From an uncultured Lachnospiraceae bacterium (GTDB taxonomy: Bacteria; Bacillota; Clostridia; Lachnospirales; Lachnospiraceae): a stretch of 64,000 nucleotides of DNA. Every line of letters begins with the position of its first letter. The first letter of the stretch is position 1. The notes under the pieces were generated by a model. It saw only the letters and a list, made by a program, of their open reading frames with translations. It searched no databases and was not told the origin of the DNA. The stretch lies in assembly GCA_902793995.1 (NCBI GenBank), contig CADBFP010000005.1:1-64000 (forward strand), given 5' to 3'. The translations under genes were made by a program, and so were the position numbers. This document shows positions 12,740 to 22,521 of the stretch, in pieces.

Positions 12740-13018
12740 AGTGGATAATTTTACAAGTTTTTTATTAAAAAAACACAAAAAAGCCGGAAATAGGGGTCTC
12801 AAAAAGTGGAAAACTAAATCAACACAAAAAGAATATTCACATAATTATTCACAAAAACCGACGCTTATCCACATATTTTAAGGGATAAAATGACGCAAAA
12901 TGGCGATTTTTAATATCTTATACACAATATCCACAAAAAATAAAGAACAACAGACCTTTGTGGATTCTTGATTAGTTATCCACAAAGATATCCACTTTTT
13001 ACCGTTTTTAGTGGATAA
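12740..13018. promoter_or_regulatory. oriC DnaA box cluster
   Basis: Perfect TTATCCACA boxes lie at 12865-12873 and 12976-12984. TTATTCACA (12845-12853) and TTATACACA (12918-12926) fit TTATNCACA. One-mismatch boxes are ATATCCACA (12927-12935), and on the minus strand TTATCCACT at 12740-12748 and 13010-13018. The central four lie on the plus strand. Confidence 0.85.
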
Positions 13019-13056
13019 AAACCCGGCAAATCCCTTGTGGGAGCTATAAATTTTGC

Positions 13057-13085
13057 TTGACGAACGGAAATCTTTTCCCTATAAT
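13057..13085 (+). promoter_or_regulatory. rpmH promoter
   Basis: TTGACG (13057-13062), a 17-base spacer and a perfect TATAAT (13080-13085). It precedes the AAAGGAGG ribosome site of rpmH. Confidence 0.8.
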
Positions 13086-13121
13086 ACCAAATGCACTTTA
13101 AGCAAAGGAGGAAAAAGTCCC

Positions 13122-13256
13122 ATGAAAATGACGTTCCAGCCCAAGCGGGTATCGGACAAGCGGGTCCATGGTTTCCGTGCCAGAATGAAGACCAAAAACG
13201 GCAGAAAAGTTCTTTCCGCCCGCAGAGCAAAAGGCAGAGCTAAGATTGCGTTTTAA
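13122..13256 (+). CDS. rpmH: 50S ribosomal protein L34
   Basis: L34 is a small basic protein of the large subunit. The 44 residues begin MKMTFQPKR and continue with [20 protein letters not shown], the family signature. The ATG at 13122 follows AAAGGAGG at ideal distance; a longer in-frame reading from 13053 would have to start inside the promoter and is rejected. The end overlaps rnpA by 11 bases. Confidence 0.96.
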   Translation: MKMTFQPKRVSDKRVHGFRARMKTKNGRKVLSARRAKGRAKIAF

Positions 13257-13605
13257 TCCCTTAGCGTCTTTAAAGAGCACGGAAGAATTTGCCAGGGTCT
13301 ACCGCAAAGGCAGATCCTATGGCTCGAAGCTCCTGGTCCTGTATGTTTTGGAATCGGAAAAAGGACAGGAGGCTGGTCGTTTAGGCATATCGATCAGCAA
13401 GAAAGTGGGGGGCAGTGTGGAACGGCACCGCCTGCGCCGCCTGATGAAGGAGAGCTTCCGCCTCAGAAAATCGGAATGGGCCCCGGGAGATTATGTCATA
13501 GTGGCCCGCAAGGAAGCTGCCGGCAAGAGCTTTCAGGAGATAGACGCCTGTTTGCTTTATTTAGGTCAGAAATCGAACACTTGGAATGAGGGTGAGAAGG
13601 AATGA
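13246..13605 (+). CDS. rnpA: Ribonuclease P protein component
   Basis: RnpA is the protein cofactor that helps the RNase P RNA cut tRNA 5' leaders. The 119-residue protein has the expected basic signature: [20 protein letters not shown], with RHR in place of the commoner RNR. The start codon is TTG and lies inside the end of rpmH, an arrangement common in this operon. Its stop overlaps yidD as ATGA. The RNA partner gene is not in this window. Confidence 0.93.
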   Translation: MRFNPLASLKSTEEFARVYRKGRSYGSKLLVLYVLESEKGQEAGRLGISISKKVGGSVERHRLRRLMKESFRLRKSEWAPGDYVIVARKEAAGKSFQEIDACLLYLGQKSNTWNEGEKE

Positions 13606-13853
13606 AACACCTGCTGATCAGACTCATACGCTTCTATCAGAAGCAGCTCTCGCCCTTAAAATCCTCCGGAACCTGTAAATATATTCCCACCTGTTCGGAG
13701 TATGCCGTCCAGGCCCTGGAAAGACACGGGGCCCTCAAGGGAAGTATGATGGCCGTCTGGAGGATTTTGCGTTGTAATCCTTTCTCGGAGGGGGGCCTGG
13801 ACCCGGTCCCCGAAGTCTGGCCGGGAAAGAAGCATGATCCGGAGGAAAAATGA
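13602..13853 (+). CDS. yidD: Membrane protein insertion efficiency factor YidD
   Basis: YidD is a small inner-face membrane protein that assists YidC-dependent insertion. The 83 residues contain the family pattern [10 protein letters not shown], then [11 protein letters not shown] and RCNPFSEGG. It overlaps both neighbours by 4 bases, which ties its translation to rnpA and yidC. Confidence 0.95.
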   Translation: MKHLLIRLIRFYQKQLSPLKSSGTCKYIPTCSEYAVQALERHGALKGSMMAVWRILRCNPFSEGGLDPVPEVWPGKKHDPEEK

Positions 13854-14962
13854 AATTCTTTCTATTAGCAGCGGCCTCCACAGCAGTGGATCCCAGCCGC
13901 AAGTTCTTTTACGAAGACTGGTTTTTCGTAAAACCTTTTATTTGGCTTTTCGGCCAGATTATGAGCGGCATTATGTGGCTTTTGGATCAGGTGGGCATTT
14001 ATAATATTGCCCTCTGTATCGTCTTGTTTACCGTTGCCACCAAAATGCTGCTTCTGCCTTTTACCATCAAGCAGCAGAAAACTTCCCGTATGCAGGCCAT
14101 TATTCAGCCGGAGCTGAATGCCCTGCAGAAAAAGTATGCCGGGAAAACCGATAATGTTTCCCGCCAGAAAATGTATGAAGAGCAGCAGGCCATTCAGCAA
14201 AAGTACGGAGTTTCCATGTTCTCCGGCTGTCTGCCCATGCTGCTGCAGATGCCCGTCCTCTTCGCTTTATATCCGGTGATTTACCGCATGAGCGAATATG
14301 TTCCCCATTACAATGAGCTCCAGAGCAGGCTTTCCGGCGAAACCTGGACCAATATGTGGCAGTTTCTGGGGATTAACCTCCAGGAGGCTCCCGGCTGGCG
14401 GCTGACCCTGGCCATCCTGATTCCCATCCTGGTGGCGGTGACCCAGTTCCTGCAGACGAAGCTCTTAATGAGCCGTCAGAGCCAGAATGCCGCTGCAGAT
14501 TCCCCTATGAACGCCATGAAGACCATGAATTATGTGATGCCCCTCATGCTGGGCGTCATGGCGGTCTCTTTCCCGGCCTTTTTGGGCTGGTACTGGCTGA
14601 TCCAGTCTCTGGTAATGGCGGTTCAGCAGCTGATTATCAATAAGCAGCTGGATAAGAAGAGCAACGAAGAACTGATCAAGGAAAATATTGAAAAGGCCAA
14701 TAAAAAGCGGGCCAGAAAGGGTCTGCCTCCCATTTCCGAAAAGGCCAATATGTCCACCCGCCAGATTAGCAGCGCGGCAGCCCAGAAGCCATCCATGCCC
14801 ACGGCCAAGAAAACGGATTATTCCGGTTTAAGCGCCGAGGAAAAGGAAGCCATGGTGAAGGAATCTACGGATTATTATGCCAAAAAGGCGGCGGCGCCGG
14901 GTTCTCTGGCGGCCAAGGCCAATATGGTGCGGGATTATAACGAAAGGAATAACAAAAAGTAA
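13850..14962 (+). CDS. yidC: Membrane protein insertase YidC/SpoIIIJ
   Basis: YidC/Oxa1 insertases place membrane proteins in the bilayer, alone or with Sec. The 370-residue protein starts with a short hydrophobic region, then the Oxa1 core of about five membrane helices, including [20 protein letters not shown] near residue 50-70 and a positively charged cytoplasmic loop ([11 protein letters not shown]). The tail after residue 270 is long, polar and lysine-rich, as is common for ribosome contact. Unlike many Bacillota homologues, no clear lipobox is visible. Confidence 0.93.
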   Translation: MKFFLLAAASTAVDPSRKFFYEDWFFVKPFIWLFGQIMSGIMWLLDQVGIYNIALCIVLFTVATKMLLLPFTIKQQKTSRMQAIIQPELNALQKKYAGKTDNVSRQKMYEEQQAIQQKYGVSMFSGCLPMLLQMPVLFALYPVIYRMSEYVPHYNELQSRLSGETWTNMWQFLGINLQEAPGWRLTLAILIPILVAVTQFLQTKLLMSRQSQNAAADSPMNAMKTMNYVMPLMLGVMAVSFPAFLGWYWLIQSLVMAVQQLIINKQLDKKSNEELIKENIEKANKKRARKGLPPISEKANMSTRQISSAAAQKPSMPTAKKTDYSGLSAEEKEAMVKESTDYYAKKAAAPGSLAAKANMVRDYNERNNKK

Positions 14963-14974
14963 AGAAGGGTTGTT

Positions 14975-15652
14975 ATGAAGCACGAATTATTCAACGGCAA
15001 AACCATCGATGATGCAATCAATAAAGCAATTGTGGAACTGCGGATTTCCAGCGATCAGCTGGAGTATGTGGTGGTAGATAAAGGCAGTACCGGGATTTTG
15101 GGCATCGGGAGCCGTCCGGCGGTAATCGAAGCCTGGGCCAAGGATTCCCTGGTGGGGACCGCCCGGGAGTTTCTGGACAATCTCTTCGAGACCATGAATA
15201 TGGAAGTGGAGGTTGTGGGCAGCTACAACGAGGAAGAGCGGACCATGAACCTGGATCTTCAGGGAGATGATATGGGCATCCTCATCGGAAAACGGGGCCA
15301 GACCCTGGATTCCCTGCAGTATCTGACTTCCCTGGTGGTAAACAAAAATAGCCATGAATATATCCGGGTGAAGCTGGATATTGAAAATTACCGGGAGCGT
15401 CGGGAGGACAGCCTGGAAAATCTGGCCCGGAGCTGTGCCGCCAAGGTGAAAAAGACCAAGAAGCCCATTGTGCTGGAGCCTATGAATCCTTACGAGCGCC
15501 GGATTATCCATTCCTGCCTGCAGTCAGACCGGAATGTAATCACCTCCAGTGAGGGGGAGGAACCCTACCGCCATGTGGTGATTTCCTTAAAGCGCAGCAG
15601 TGGCAAGAAGTACGAAAAGAAGGATGAAGGGCTGGCCCCGGAAGAGGCTTAA
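14975..15652 (+). CDS. khpB: RNA-binding protein KhpB (Jag/SpoIIIJ-associated)
   Basis: KhpB pairs with KhpA to bind many transcripts and affects cell wall growth and division in Bacillota. The 225 residues hold an N-terminal Jag domain (KTIDDAINKAIVEL...GILGIGSRPA), a KH domain with GILIGKRGQTLDSLQ, and a C-terminal R3H domain with NPYERRIIHSCLQ. It lies 12 bases after yidC and ends the operon before a strong terminator. Confidence 0.94.
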   Translation: MKHELFNGKTIDDAINKAIVELRISSDQLEYVVVDKGSTGILGIGSRPAVIEAWAKDSLVGTAREFLDNLFETMNMEVEVVGSYNEEERTMNLDLQGDDMGILIGKRGQTLDSLQYLTSLVVNKNSHEYIRVKLDIENYRERREDSLENLARSCAAKVKKTKKPIVLEPMNPYERRIIHSCLQSDRNVITSSEGEEPYRHVVISLKRSSGKKYEKKDEGLAPEEA

Positions 15653-15663
15653 GCAACGCGCAG

Positions 15664-15686
15664 GGGCGGCCGCAGGCCGCCCTTTT
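15664..15686 (+). terminator. Terminator of the rpmH-khpB operon
   Basis: GGGCGGCC (15664-15671) pairs perfectly with GGCCGCCC (15675-15682) across a GCA loop and is followed by TTTTG. Confidence 0.85.
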
Positions 15687-15714
15687 GCTTATCCGCCCGC
15701 CCGCAAATGCGGCG

Positions 15715-15896
15715 GCGGCGAAAACTTTTCTCACCCCGAAAAAGGGGTATCGAAAAGTATTGCCGCGCCGCTTGGCTGCAACCCCGTAGGGGCGATGGCC
15801 CAGGCCACCTTCTCTTGCACCTCCGGTGCAATTCACCTTGTTATCAATCGCCCGTCCGATAGCTGCAACCCCCGTAGGGGCGATTATCAATCGCCC
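15715..15896. repeat. Dispersed palindromic repeats between khpB and mnmE
   Basis: Two repeat types fill this gap. At 15718-15765, GGCGAAAACTTTTCTC faces GAAAAGTATTGCCGC, the same family as the palindrome at 4112-4174. From 15774 there are two copies of GCTGCAACCCC(C)GTAGGGGCGAT (about 15774-15795 and 15861-15884), together with two copies of TTATCAATCGCCC. No gene is seen between 15653 and 15949. Confidence 0.6.
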
Positions 15897-15949
15897 TCCC
15901 GATATGAAATCTAACTGAAATGTAGTATGGAAGAATCATAGGTATCACC

Positions 15950-17320
15950 ATGTCCCACAACGATATTATCGCCGCCATCTCCACCTCCCTCACCCCCGGG
16001 GGCATTGGTATTATCCGGGTCAGCGGGGAAGGTTCCCCGGCCCTCTGCGCCCCCCTGGTGCGAATCAAGGGCCTGTCTTTGGAGGAAGCGGAACCCAATC
16101 ATTTGTATTACGGCAAAATCCATTCCGAGGGCCAGCTTCTGGATGAGGCTTTGATTACCCTCATGCGGGCCCCTCGCAGCTATACGGCAGAGGACACGGT
16201 GGAACTTCAATGTCACGGCGGCCCCCTGGTGCTGCAGCGCATATTGGAAGCGGTGCTCCAGGCCGGCGCCCGGCTGGCGGAGCCCGGGGAATTTACCAAA
16301 CGGGCCTTCTTAAACGGCCGTCTGGACTTAAGCGAAGCGGAGGCGGTGATGGACCTCATCTCCGCTGGCACAGACCTGGCTAAACAAACGGCTCTCCGGC
16401 AGCTCCAGGGGCATCATTCCGCCAAAATCCGGGATATGCGGGGCCGATTGCTGGAAAAAAGCGCCTATATCGAAGCGGCCCTGGATGATCCGGAGCATTA
16501 TTCCCTCCAGGATTACGGCAGGGAAGTGAAACCCGCCCTTATGACCATCCGAGAGGAGATCCGCGAGCTTCTCTTCTCTTCCGAGAATGGCCGCCTGCTG
16601 GCGGAGGGCATCGCCGTGGCCATTGTGGGCCGTCCCAATGTGGGAAAATCTTCCCTTTTGAATTATTTATTGGGCTTTGAGCGGGCCATCGTGACCCAGA
16701 TTCCCGGCACCACCCGGGATACCATAGAGGAAAGCTGCCGGATCGGGGATTTGCTGCTCAGATTGGCGGATACGGCCGGCATCCGGGACAGCGAGGATGC
16801 GGTGGAGCGCATCGGGATAGAGCGTTCCCGGGAGGCCATCAAGGAGGCAGATCTGGTGCTGCTTCTGGCGGACGGCTCCCGGCCTTTGGAGGAGGAGGAC
16901 GAGGCCCTGCGGGAGCTTTGCGTGGGAAAACCCGCTCTTCTGCTTCTCAACAAGGCGGATCTGGGATTGGCGGTATCTCCGGAAACGGAGGAAAAACGCC
17001 TGGATATCCCCTGCTTTGCCGTTTCTGCCCGGACCGGGGAAGGCCTGGACCGGGTGACGGAGCATATCCGGCAGATGTTCTGCCTGGAGGAAATCCGCCG
17101 GCAGCCGGTATTGGTGACGAATTTGCGGCATAAAGCGCTTCTTCGGGAAGCGGAGCAGGGCCTTGACCTTGTGCTGGATAGCATAGACAAACAAATGCCG
17201 GAGGATTTCTGGACCATCGATTTGATGGGGGCTTACCGGGCCCTGGGCCTGATCATAGGCGAAGAGGCAGGGGAAGACCTGATTAACGAAATCTTCGGCA
17301 AATTCTGCATGGGCAAATAA
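15950..17320 (+). CDS. mnmE: tRNA modification GTPase MnmE
   Basis: MnmE with MnmG builds the 5-carboxymethylaminomethyl group at U34 of tRNAs reading NNA/NNG codons. The 456 residues have an N-terminal folate-binding domain, a helical domain and an inserted G domain with GRPNVGKSS, the switch region TRDT, and NKADL. The C-terminal FCMGK matches the family FC(I/L/M)GK end. It is one base from mnmG. Confidence 0.97.
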   Translation: MSHNDIIAAISTSLTPGGIGIIRVSGEGSPALCAPLVRIKGLSLEEAEPNHLYYGKIHSEGQLLDEALITLMRAPRSYTAEDTVELQCHGGPLVLQRILEAVLQAGARLAEPGEFTKRAFLNGRLDLSEAEAVMDLISAGTDLAKQTALRQLQGHHSAKIRDMRGRLLEKSAYIEAALDDPEHYSLQDYGREVKPALMTIREEIRELLFSSENGRLLAEGIAVAIVGRPNVGKSSLLNYLLGFERAIVTQIPGTTRDTIEESCRIGDLLLRLADTAGIRDSEDAVERIGIERSREAIKEADLVLLLADGSRPLEEEDEALRELCVGKPALLLLNKADLGLAVSPETEEKRLDIPCFAVSARTGEGLDRVTEHIRQMFCLEEIRRQPVLVTNLRHKALLREAEQGLDLVLDSIDKQMPEDFWTIDLMGAYRALGLIIGEEAGEDLINEIFGKFCMGK

Positions 17321-17321
17321 G

Positions 17322-19211
17322 ATGAGTCTGAATCAAACAACAAAAACCGATGTGATCGTGGTGGGCGCCGGCCATGCGGGCTGCGAGGCGGCTCTGGCGG
17401 CGGCCCGGCTGGGAAAAGAGGTTATCCTGTTTACGGTAAGCGTGGACAGCATTGCCATGATGCCCTGCAATCCCAATATAGGCGGCAGCTCCAAGGGTCA
17501 TTTGGTCCGGGAAGTGGACGCTTTGGGGGGCGAAATGGGCCGGAACATCGATAAGGCCTTTATTCAAAGCAAAATGCTGAACGAATCCAAGGGGCCGGCG
17601 GTGCATTCCCTAAGGGCCCAGGCGGACAAGCGGGCCTACTCCCAATATATGCGGGAAACCCTTGAAAATACGCCGAATCTGTACATCCGCCAGGCGGAAA
17701 TTGCCAAAATCCTGGTGGAGGATGGCGCAGTAAAAGGAGTGGAAAGCGTCAGCGGCTGGCAGTTTCTGGCACCGGCGGTGATTCTGTGTACCGGAACATA
17801 CCTGAAAGCCCGCTGTCTCCACGGGGAGGTCAGCGAAGAAACGGGACCTAACGGATTAAAGCGGGCGGAATATCTTTCCGACTCTCTGCGGGAGGCGGGG
17901 CTGAGGCTTCTGCGCTTTAAAACCGGCACGCCGGCCCGCGTGGACGGCCGCACGGTGGATTTCTCAAAAATGGAGGAACAAAAAGGGGATGATCCCATCA
18001 CGCCCTTTTCCTTCACCAACACGGCGGAATCCCTTAAACGGCCTCAGATTTCCTGCTGGCTGACCTATACCAATGAGGAAACCCATGCGGTAATCCGGGA
18101 TAATATAGACCGGAGCCCCCTCTTCTCCGGGGCAATCACGGAAAGCGGGCCCCGTTACTGTCCTTCCATAGAGGATAAAGTGGTCAAGTTCCCGGATAAG
18201 GACCGGCATCAGCTTTTTTTGGAGCCGGAGGGGCTTTATACCCATGAAATGTACATTTCAGGCATGTCCTCTTCCTTGCCGGAGGATGTACAGGAGGCTA
18301 TGATTCATACGGTGCCGGGACTGGAAAAGGCCCGCATCGTCCGCAGCGCCTATGCCATCATGTATGATCTGATCGATGCCACTCAGCTGAAACACACCCT
18401 GGAATGCAAGAGCATCAGGGGGCTTTTCAGCGCCGGCCAAAGCAACGGATCCTCCGGATATGAGGAGGCGGCGGCTCAGGGGTTGATAGCCGGCATCAAT
18501 GCGGCCCGGCTGATTGACGGGGCGGAGCCTTTCGTGCTCAGCCGCTCCGAGGCCTATATCGGGGTCCTTATTGATGATTTGGTAACCAAAGAGAATCAGG
18601 AACCCTACCGGATGATGACATCCCGGGCAGAGTATCGGCTGCTGCTGCGGCAGGACAATGCGGACTTGCGACTTACCCCCCGGGGGTATTCTGTCGGATT
18701 GATCGATGCAGAGAGGTATCAGCGTTTTAGCTTGAAACAGCAGCAAATCCGGCAGGAGGTAGAGCGGGTAAAGAAGTTGGTGATCCCTCCTTCTGAAGAG
18801 GTCCAGGCCTTGCTGGAGCAATATCATTCCACGCCTCTGAAAACGGGCTGTCCCTTGTCTGAATTGGTAAAACGCCCGGAGTTGGATTATGAGAGCCTCT
18901 CTCCTATCGACCCGGAACGGCCGATGCTGCCTGGGGATGTGCAGGAACAGGTGAACATCAGTTTGAAATACGAAGGATATATCGCCAGACAGGAACAGCA
19001 GGTGGAGCACTTTGCCAGACTGGAGAAGCGGCGGATCCCGGCGAATGTGGATTATGCTGCCGTCAGCAGTCTCCGCCTGGAAGCGCGGCAGAAGCTGGAA
19101 CGGATCCGTCCGGAAACCTTGGGCCAGGCCTCCCGTATCTCCGGGGTGAATCCCGCGGATATAGCCGTCTTGCAGGTCTATTTGGAAAAACATAAACACA
19201 CTGAACCATAA
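17322..19211 (+). CDS. mnmG: tRNA uridine-5-carboxymethylaminomethyl modification enzyme MnmG
   Basis: MnmG is the FAD-dependent partner of MnmE. The dinucleotide-binding motif [17 protein letters not shown] begins the 629-residue protein, and [14 protein letters not shown] follows as in all family members. The C-terminal helical domain with [11 protein letters not shown] and an [13 protein letters not shown] end, which contacts MnmE and tRNA, is intact. The length is normal. Three parS sites lie in the next 270 bases. Confidence 0.97.
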   Translation: MSLNQTTKTDVIVVGAGHAGCEAALAAARLGKEVILFTVSVDSIAMMPCNPNIGGSSKGHLVREVDALGGEMGRNIDKAFIQSKMLNESKGPAVHSLRAQADKRAYSQYMRETLENTPNLYIRQAEIAKILVEDGAVKGVESVSGWQFLAPAVILCTGTYLKARCLHGEVSEETGPNGLKRAEYLSDSLREAGLRLLRFKTGTPARVDGRTVDFSKMEEQKGDDPITPFSFTNTAESLKRPQISCWLTYTNEETHAVIRDNIDRSPLFSGAITESGPRYCPSIEDKVVKFPDKDRHQLFLEPEGLYTHEMYISGMSSSLPEDVQEAMIHTVPGLEKARIVRSAYAIMYDLIDATQLKHTLECKSIRGLFSAGQSNGSSGYEEAAAQGLIAGINAARLIDGAEPFVLSRSEAYIGVLIDDLVTKENQEPYRMMTSRAEYRLLLRQDNADLRLTPRGYSVGLIDAERYQRFSLKQQQIRQEVERVKKLVIPPSEEVQALLEQYHSTPLKTGCPLSELVKRPELDYESLSPIDPERPMLPGDVQEQVNISLKYEGYIARQEQQVEHFARLEKRRIPANVDYAAVSSLRLEARQKLERIRPETLGQASRISGVNPADIAVLQVYLEKHKHTEP

Positions 19212-19222
19212 AAGGCCTTATA

Positions 19223-19238
19223 TGTTTCACGTGAAACA
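19223..19238. promoter_or_regulatory. parS site 1
   Basis: TGTTTCACGTGAAACA, a perfect 16-base palindrome identical to the Bacillus-type parS consensus bound by ParB/Spo0J. Confidence 0.95.
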
Positions 19239-19257
19239 CCATCATAATACTTCCAAA

Positions 19258-19273
19258 TGTTTCACGTGAAACA
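19258..19273. promoter_or_regulatory. parS site 2
   Basis: A second perfect TGTTTCACGTGAAACA, 35 bases from the first, measured start to start. Confidence 0.95.
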
Positions 19274-19330
19274 TTCAGCTAGATGGCATCTGACACTTCC
19301 TGAGTTTTCACTGAGCGTTTCATGATCGGG

Positions 19331-19371
19331 CCCTGAGCTTGTCGAAGGGCCTGTCGAAGGTTGTCGAAGGG
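19331..19371. repeat. CCTGAGCTTGTCGAAGGG-type dispersed repeat
   Basis: The stretch contains CCCTGAGCTTGTCGAAGGG followed by two further partial GTCGAAGG units. On the other strand this is the CCCTTCGACAAGCTCAGGG repeat also seen at 55.6, 58.0 and 58.6 kb. Confidence 0.7.
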
Positions 19372-19431
19372 CGGCCCGCAGTTCTCCCGTCAAAAACTTT
19401 CGTAATTCTCCTCTCCAACCGAATGTTTCTC

Positions 19432-19460
19432 TTTACGAATCCACCATATACATGTATAAT
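19432..19460 (+). promoter_or_regulatory. rsmG-parAB promoter
   Basis: TTTACG (19432-19437), a 17-base spacer and TATAAT (19455-19460). parS site 3 begins 7 bases downstream, so ParB bound there could repress its own operon. Confidence 0.7.
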
Positions 19461-19466
19461 AGACCA

Positions 19467-19482
19467 TGTTTCACGTGAAACA
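19467..19482. promoter_or_regulatory. parS site 3
   Basis: A third perfect TGTTTCACGTGAAACA, lying between the promoter -10 and the rsmG ribosome site. Confidence 0.95.
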
Positions 19483-19493
19483 TGAGGAGTAAA

Positions 19494-20213
19494 ATGCAAA
19501 ACAAACAAGATAATTTGATCAAAACCTTCCAAAATGCAGGAATTTCCTTATCTTTGGCTCAGGCGGATGCTTTCCTGCAGTATGCTTTGCTATTGGAAGA
19601 ATGGAATCAGAAAATCAATTTAACCGCTATTACGGATTTTCAGGAGGTGGTCCATAAGCATTTTTTGGACAGCGTATATCCCTTCACCTTATTGAAAGCG
19701 GATACGGATATTACCTTACTTGATGTGGGTTCCGGAGCCGGTTTTCCGGGAATTCCGCTGAAAATCCTATTCCCGAAGCTGCAAATATCGCTCTTAGACT
19801 CCCTCAATAAGCGTATCCGCTTCTTAAATGAGGTGATTGGGCAGCTTCATTTGACCAATATAAGGGCCATACACGGTAGAGCCGAGGATTTTGCCAAACA
19901 AATGGATTATCGGGAACAATTTGACATGGTGACCGCCCGTGCCGTGGCTCCTATGCGGATTTTGGCGGAATATTGCCTCCCCTTTGTGCGGCTTGGCGGC
20001 TATTTTTGGGCTTATAAAGCCGAAAATGTAGCTGAAGAAGTGAAATTGGCCGAAAAGGCCATTTCAATACTAGGCGGTGTAGGGCCGGAGTCCTTGCATT
20101 ATACCTTACCGGAATCGGAAGCAGGCAGGTCCTTGATTCAATACCAAAAAATCGCTCTTTCCCCGGCATCTTACCCCCGTAAGGCCGGAACGATAGCAAA
20201 AAAGCCCTTGTGA
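19494..20213 (+). CDS. rsmG: 16S rRNA (guanine-527-N7)-methyltransferase RsmG
   Basis: RsmG methylates N7 of G527 in 16S rRNA using S-adenosylmethionine. The SAM motif LLDVGSGAGFPGIPLKI is clear, and the whole of the 239-residue protein fits. An ATG at 19482 is in frame but overlaps parS and contains the ribosome site GAGGAG, so the ATG at 19494 is chosen. parA follows after 18 bases. Confidence 0.94.
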   Translation: MQNKQDNLIKTFQNAGISLSLAQADAFLQYALLLEEWNQKINLTAITDFQEVVHKHFLDSVYPFTLLKADTDITLLDVGSGAGFPGIPLKILFPKLQISLLDSLNKRIRFLNEVIGQLHLTNIRAIHGRAEDFAKQMDYREQFDMVTARAVAPMRILAEYCLPFVRLGGYFWAYKAENVAEEVKLAEKAISILGGVGPESLHYTLPESEAGRSLIQYQKIALSPASYPRKAGTIAKKPL

Positions 20214-20231
20214 GGGACAAAAAGGAGTATT

Positions 20232-21008
20232 ATGGGACGCATTATAGCAGTTGCCAACCAGAAAGGCGGCGTAGGAAAAACCACCACAGTGATAAATCTG
20301 TCCGCTGCCTTGGCAGAAAACGGCAAAAAAGTCCTTGTGATTGATATGGATCCCCAGGGAAACACTTCCAGCGGACTCGGAATCAACAAGGATAGCCTTG
20401 AAAATACCATTTATCAGCTTCTATTGGGAGATTGCGAAATTCAGGATTGTATATATCCTGTGGGATATAAACACTTAAAAATCCTTCCTTCCCGAGTAGA
20501 GCTGGCTGGCGCAGAAGTGGAACTAATTGGAACGCAAAACAGCCAGTTCATTTTGAAGAACGCGCTGGAAAGCCTGCAATACCAATATGATTTTATCTTA
20601 ATTGACTGTCCGCCTTCCCTGAATCTGCTTACCATCAATGCCATGGCGGCGGCCCATACGGTGCTGGTACCGATTCAGTGCGAGTTTTATGCCTTGGAAG
20701 GTCTTTCCCAGTTGATGTACACGGTGGGCTTGGTGCAGAAAAGCCTGAATCCGGCCCTAAAAATTGACGGGGTGGTCTTTACCATGTATGATGTGCGGAA
20801 TAATTTGTCCGGAGAAGTGGTGGAGAATGTTAAGGAGAACTTTAAGGAACACATTTACCGCACCCTGATTCCTCGGAATGTGCGCCTGGCCGAGGCGCCC
20901 AGTTACGGAAAACCCATTACCGTATATGACAGTAAATCCGCCGGCGCAGACAGTTATCGGAAACTGGCCCGGGAAGTGATGAAAAATAAAGTGGAAGGCA
21001 TAGGTTAA
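20232..21008 (+). CDS. parA: Chromosome partitioning ATPase ParA/Soj
   Basis: ParA/Soj is a Walker-type ATPase that binds DNA as an ATP dimer, drives origin segregation with ParB-parS and modulates DnaA in Bacillus. The deviant Walker [10 protein letters not shown] is at residues 11-19, with DMDPQGN and DCPPSLN following. The 258-residue length is normal. It is 15 bases from parB. Confidence 0.96.
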   Translation: MGRIIAVANQKGGVGKTTTVINLSAALAENGKKVLVIDMDPQGNTSSGLGINKDSLENTIYQLLLGDCEIQDCIYPVGYKHLKILPSRVELAGAEVELIGTQNSQFILKNALESLQYQYDFILIDCPPSLNLLTINAMAAAHTVLVPIQCEFYALEGLSQLMYTVGLVQKSLNPALKIDGVVFTMYDVRNNLSGEVVENVKENFKEHIYRTLIPRNVRLAEAPSYGKPITVYDSKSAGADSYRKLAREVMKNKVEGIG

Positions 21009-21023
21009 AAGAAAGGAGCGCAG

Positions 21024-21965
21024 ATGGCAAGGAAAAATGCACTGGGACGAGGCCTGGGAGCCCTGATTCCCGGATTTGAAGAAGAAAAAGTGGATAAACC
21101 CCAGGAAAATTTGACGAAGCCTCAAAAGTTATCCACAAAAAAGGCGGAACCTGTGGATAACTCCGTGGATAACACGAACAAAGTTTTGCTTTTGCCCCTG
21201 TCCAAGGTGGAGCCCCGGGAGGATCAGCCCCGAATGGTTTTTGATGAGAAAGCCCTGGAGGAGCTGGCAGAATCCATTAAACAACAGGGGGTACTCCAGC
21301 CTATCATAGTAGTCCAGCGGGATAAGCATTACGAAATCGTAATGGGAGAGAGGCGCTGGCGGGCTGCCAAACTGGCAGGATTGACCAAAATTCCTGCCAT
21401 CGTGCGGGAGTACCAGGAGCAGGAGCTGCTGGAAGTTGCCCTGATCGAGAATATTCAACGGGAAAACTTAAATCCCATTGAAGAGGCTCAGGCTTATCAG
21501 CATTTAATTGATAATTTGGGCATCCGCCAGGAAGATGTAGCCCGGCGGGTGGCCAAGAGCCGGACCGCCGTGACCAACAGCCTGCGGCTTTTGAAGTTGG
21601 AGGAGCGGGTGCAGGCCCTGATTATGGAAGGGCGTCTCAGTGAGGGCCATGGGCGCAGTTTGCTATCGCTAACTGACAGGGCGCAGCAGTTCCCTCTGGC
21701 GGAGGAAATCATAAGCCGCCAGCTAAGCGTGCGGGAAACGGAGCGGCTGGTAAAGAAGATGAATGAAGGCCCGGCGCCGAAACCCCTTAAAAAACCCCTC
21801 TTGCGGGACGGCCGGGACATTGCTTATGACGAACTGGTGCTTTCTTTAAGGAAATCTCTGGGAACCAAGGTGGATATCCGCCGCACCGGCGCCAATAAGG
21901 GGCAGATTGTCATAGATTATTATTCTCTGGAAGACTTGGAACAGCTTCTGGACAGACTGAAATAG
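21024..21965 (+). CDS. parB: Chromosome partitioning protein ParB/Spo0J
   Basis: ParB is a CTPase clamp that loads at parS and spreads to form the partition complex. Residues 1-50 are a low-complexity tail with VDKPQ, PVDNSVDNTNK. The CTP-binding domain follows with GERRWRAAKLAG and ENIQRENLNPIEEA, then the helix-turn-helix (RQEDVARRVAKSRTAVTNSLRLL) and a C-terminal dimer domain. The codons of the tail contain four DnaA-box sequences, described separately. Confidence 0.96.
   Translation: MARKNALGRGLGALIPGFEEEKVDKPQENLTKPQKLSTKKAEPVDNSVDNTNKVLLLPLSKVEPREDQPRMVFDEKALEELAESIKQQGVLQPIIVVQRDKHYEIVMGERRWRAAKLAGLTKIPAIVREYQEQELLEVALIENIQRENLNPIEEAQAYQHLIDNLGIRQEDVARRVAKSRTAVTNSLRLLKLEERVQALIMEGRLSEGHGRSLLSLTDRAQQFPLAEEIISRQLSVRETERLVKKMNEGPAPKPLKKPLLRDGRDIAYDELVLSLRKSLGTKVDIRRTGANKGQIVIDYYSLEDLEQLLDRLK
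21089..21172. promoter_or_regulatory. Cluster of DnaA-box sequences within parB
   Basis: TTATCCACA at 21129-21137 (plus strand), its complement TGTGGATAA at 21152-21160, and one-mismatch complements AGTGGATAA (21089-21097) and CGTGGATAA (21164-21172). They are in codons for VDK/LST/VDN. Sequence match is certain; binding by DnaA is inference. Confidence 0.5.
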
Positions 21966-21975
21966 GAGAGGGAGC

Positions 21976-22521
21976 ATGGGCAGTAAACTTTTTGAAAAAT
22001 GGGGCATTGATCCCGGTCTGGTGGTCCTGGTGCTGCTGGTTCTGGTTTTGGTGCTGGTGGGGCTGGTGATATATTATGCCTTCCGGGCCCAGCGGCTCTC
22101 CCGCAGTTATGAACAGTTTATGCGGGGCAAAAGGGGGGCGGATCTGGAGAGTACGATGCTGGAGCTCTCCGCCAAGCTGGACCGGATGCAGAACCAGGAA
22201 ATGGCCACCAAGGATATGCTGCGGGTCATTAACCGGAAGCAGGTAAACTCCTACCAGAAGATCGGCATCAAAAAATACAACGCCTTTGAAGGCATGGGGG
22301 GCATGGCCAGCTTTGCTTTGGCCCTTTTGGATTGGGAAAACAACGGCATTATCCTGAATGTGGTCCACAGCCGCAGCAGCTGCTACAGCTACTTGAAGGA
22401 AATCACGGAGGGTGAATGCGAGGTGGCGCTGGGAGCGGAGGAAAAGGCCGCCCTGATGCAGGCCACCCGGAAAAAGGATCGTTTTTACGATAAGGATGAG
22501 GAGATTTTGGAGGAATCATGA
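21976..22521 (+). CDS. DUF4446 family membrane-anchored protein
   Basis: The protein has 181 residues. One membrane segment (about residues 14-36, leucine- and valine-rich) is followed by a predicted coiled coil (residues 55-85) and a compact domain with KYNAFEGMGGMASFALALLD, the hallmark of DUF4446. Such genes commonly sit beside parB in Clostridia, but their function is unknown. It overlaps the next gene by 4 bases. Confidence 0.85.
   Translation: MGSKLFEKWGIDPGLVVLVLLVLVLVLVGLVIYYAFRAQRLSRSYEQFMRGKRGADLESTMLELSAKLDRMQNQEMATKDMLRVINRKQVNSYQKIGIKKYNAFEGMGGMASFALALLDWENNGIILNVVHSRSSCYSYLKEITEGECEVALGAEEKAALMQATRKKDRFYDKDEEILEES

Larger units (their letters stand above)
12629..13121. other. 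Replication origin oriC
   Basis: The 493-base gap between divergent dnaA and rpmH is AT-rich and studded with DnaA boxes, the standard position of oriC in Bacillota. The A/T tract around 12745-12790 is a candidate unwinding element. The boxes are listed separately. The right edge contains the rpmH promoter. Confidence 0.9.
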
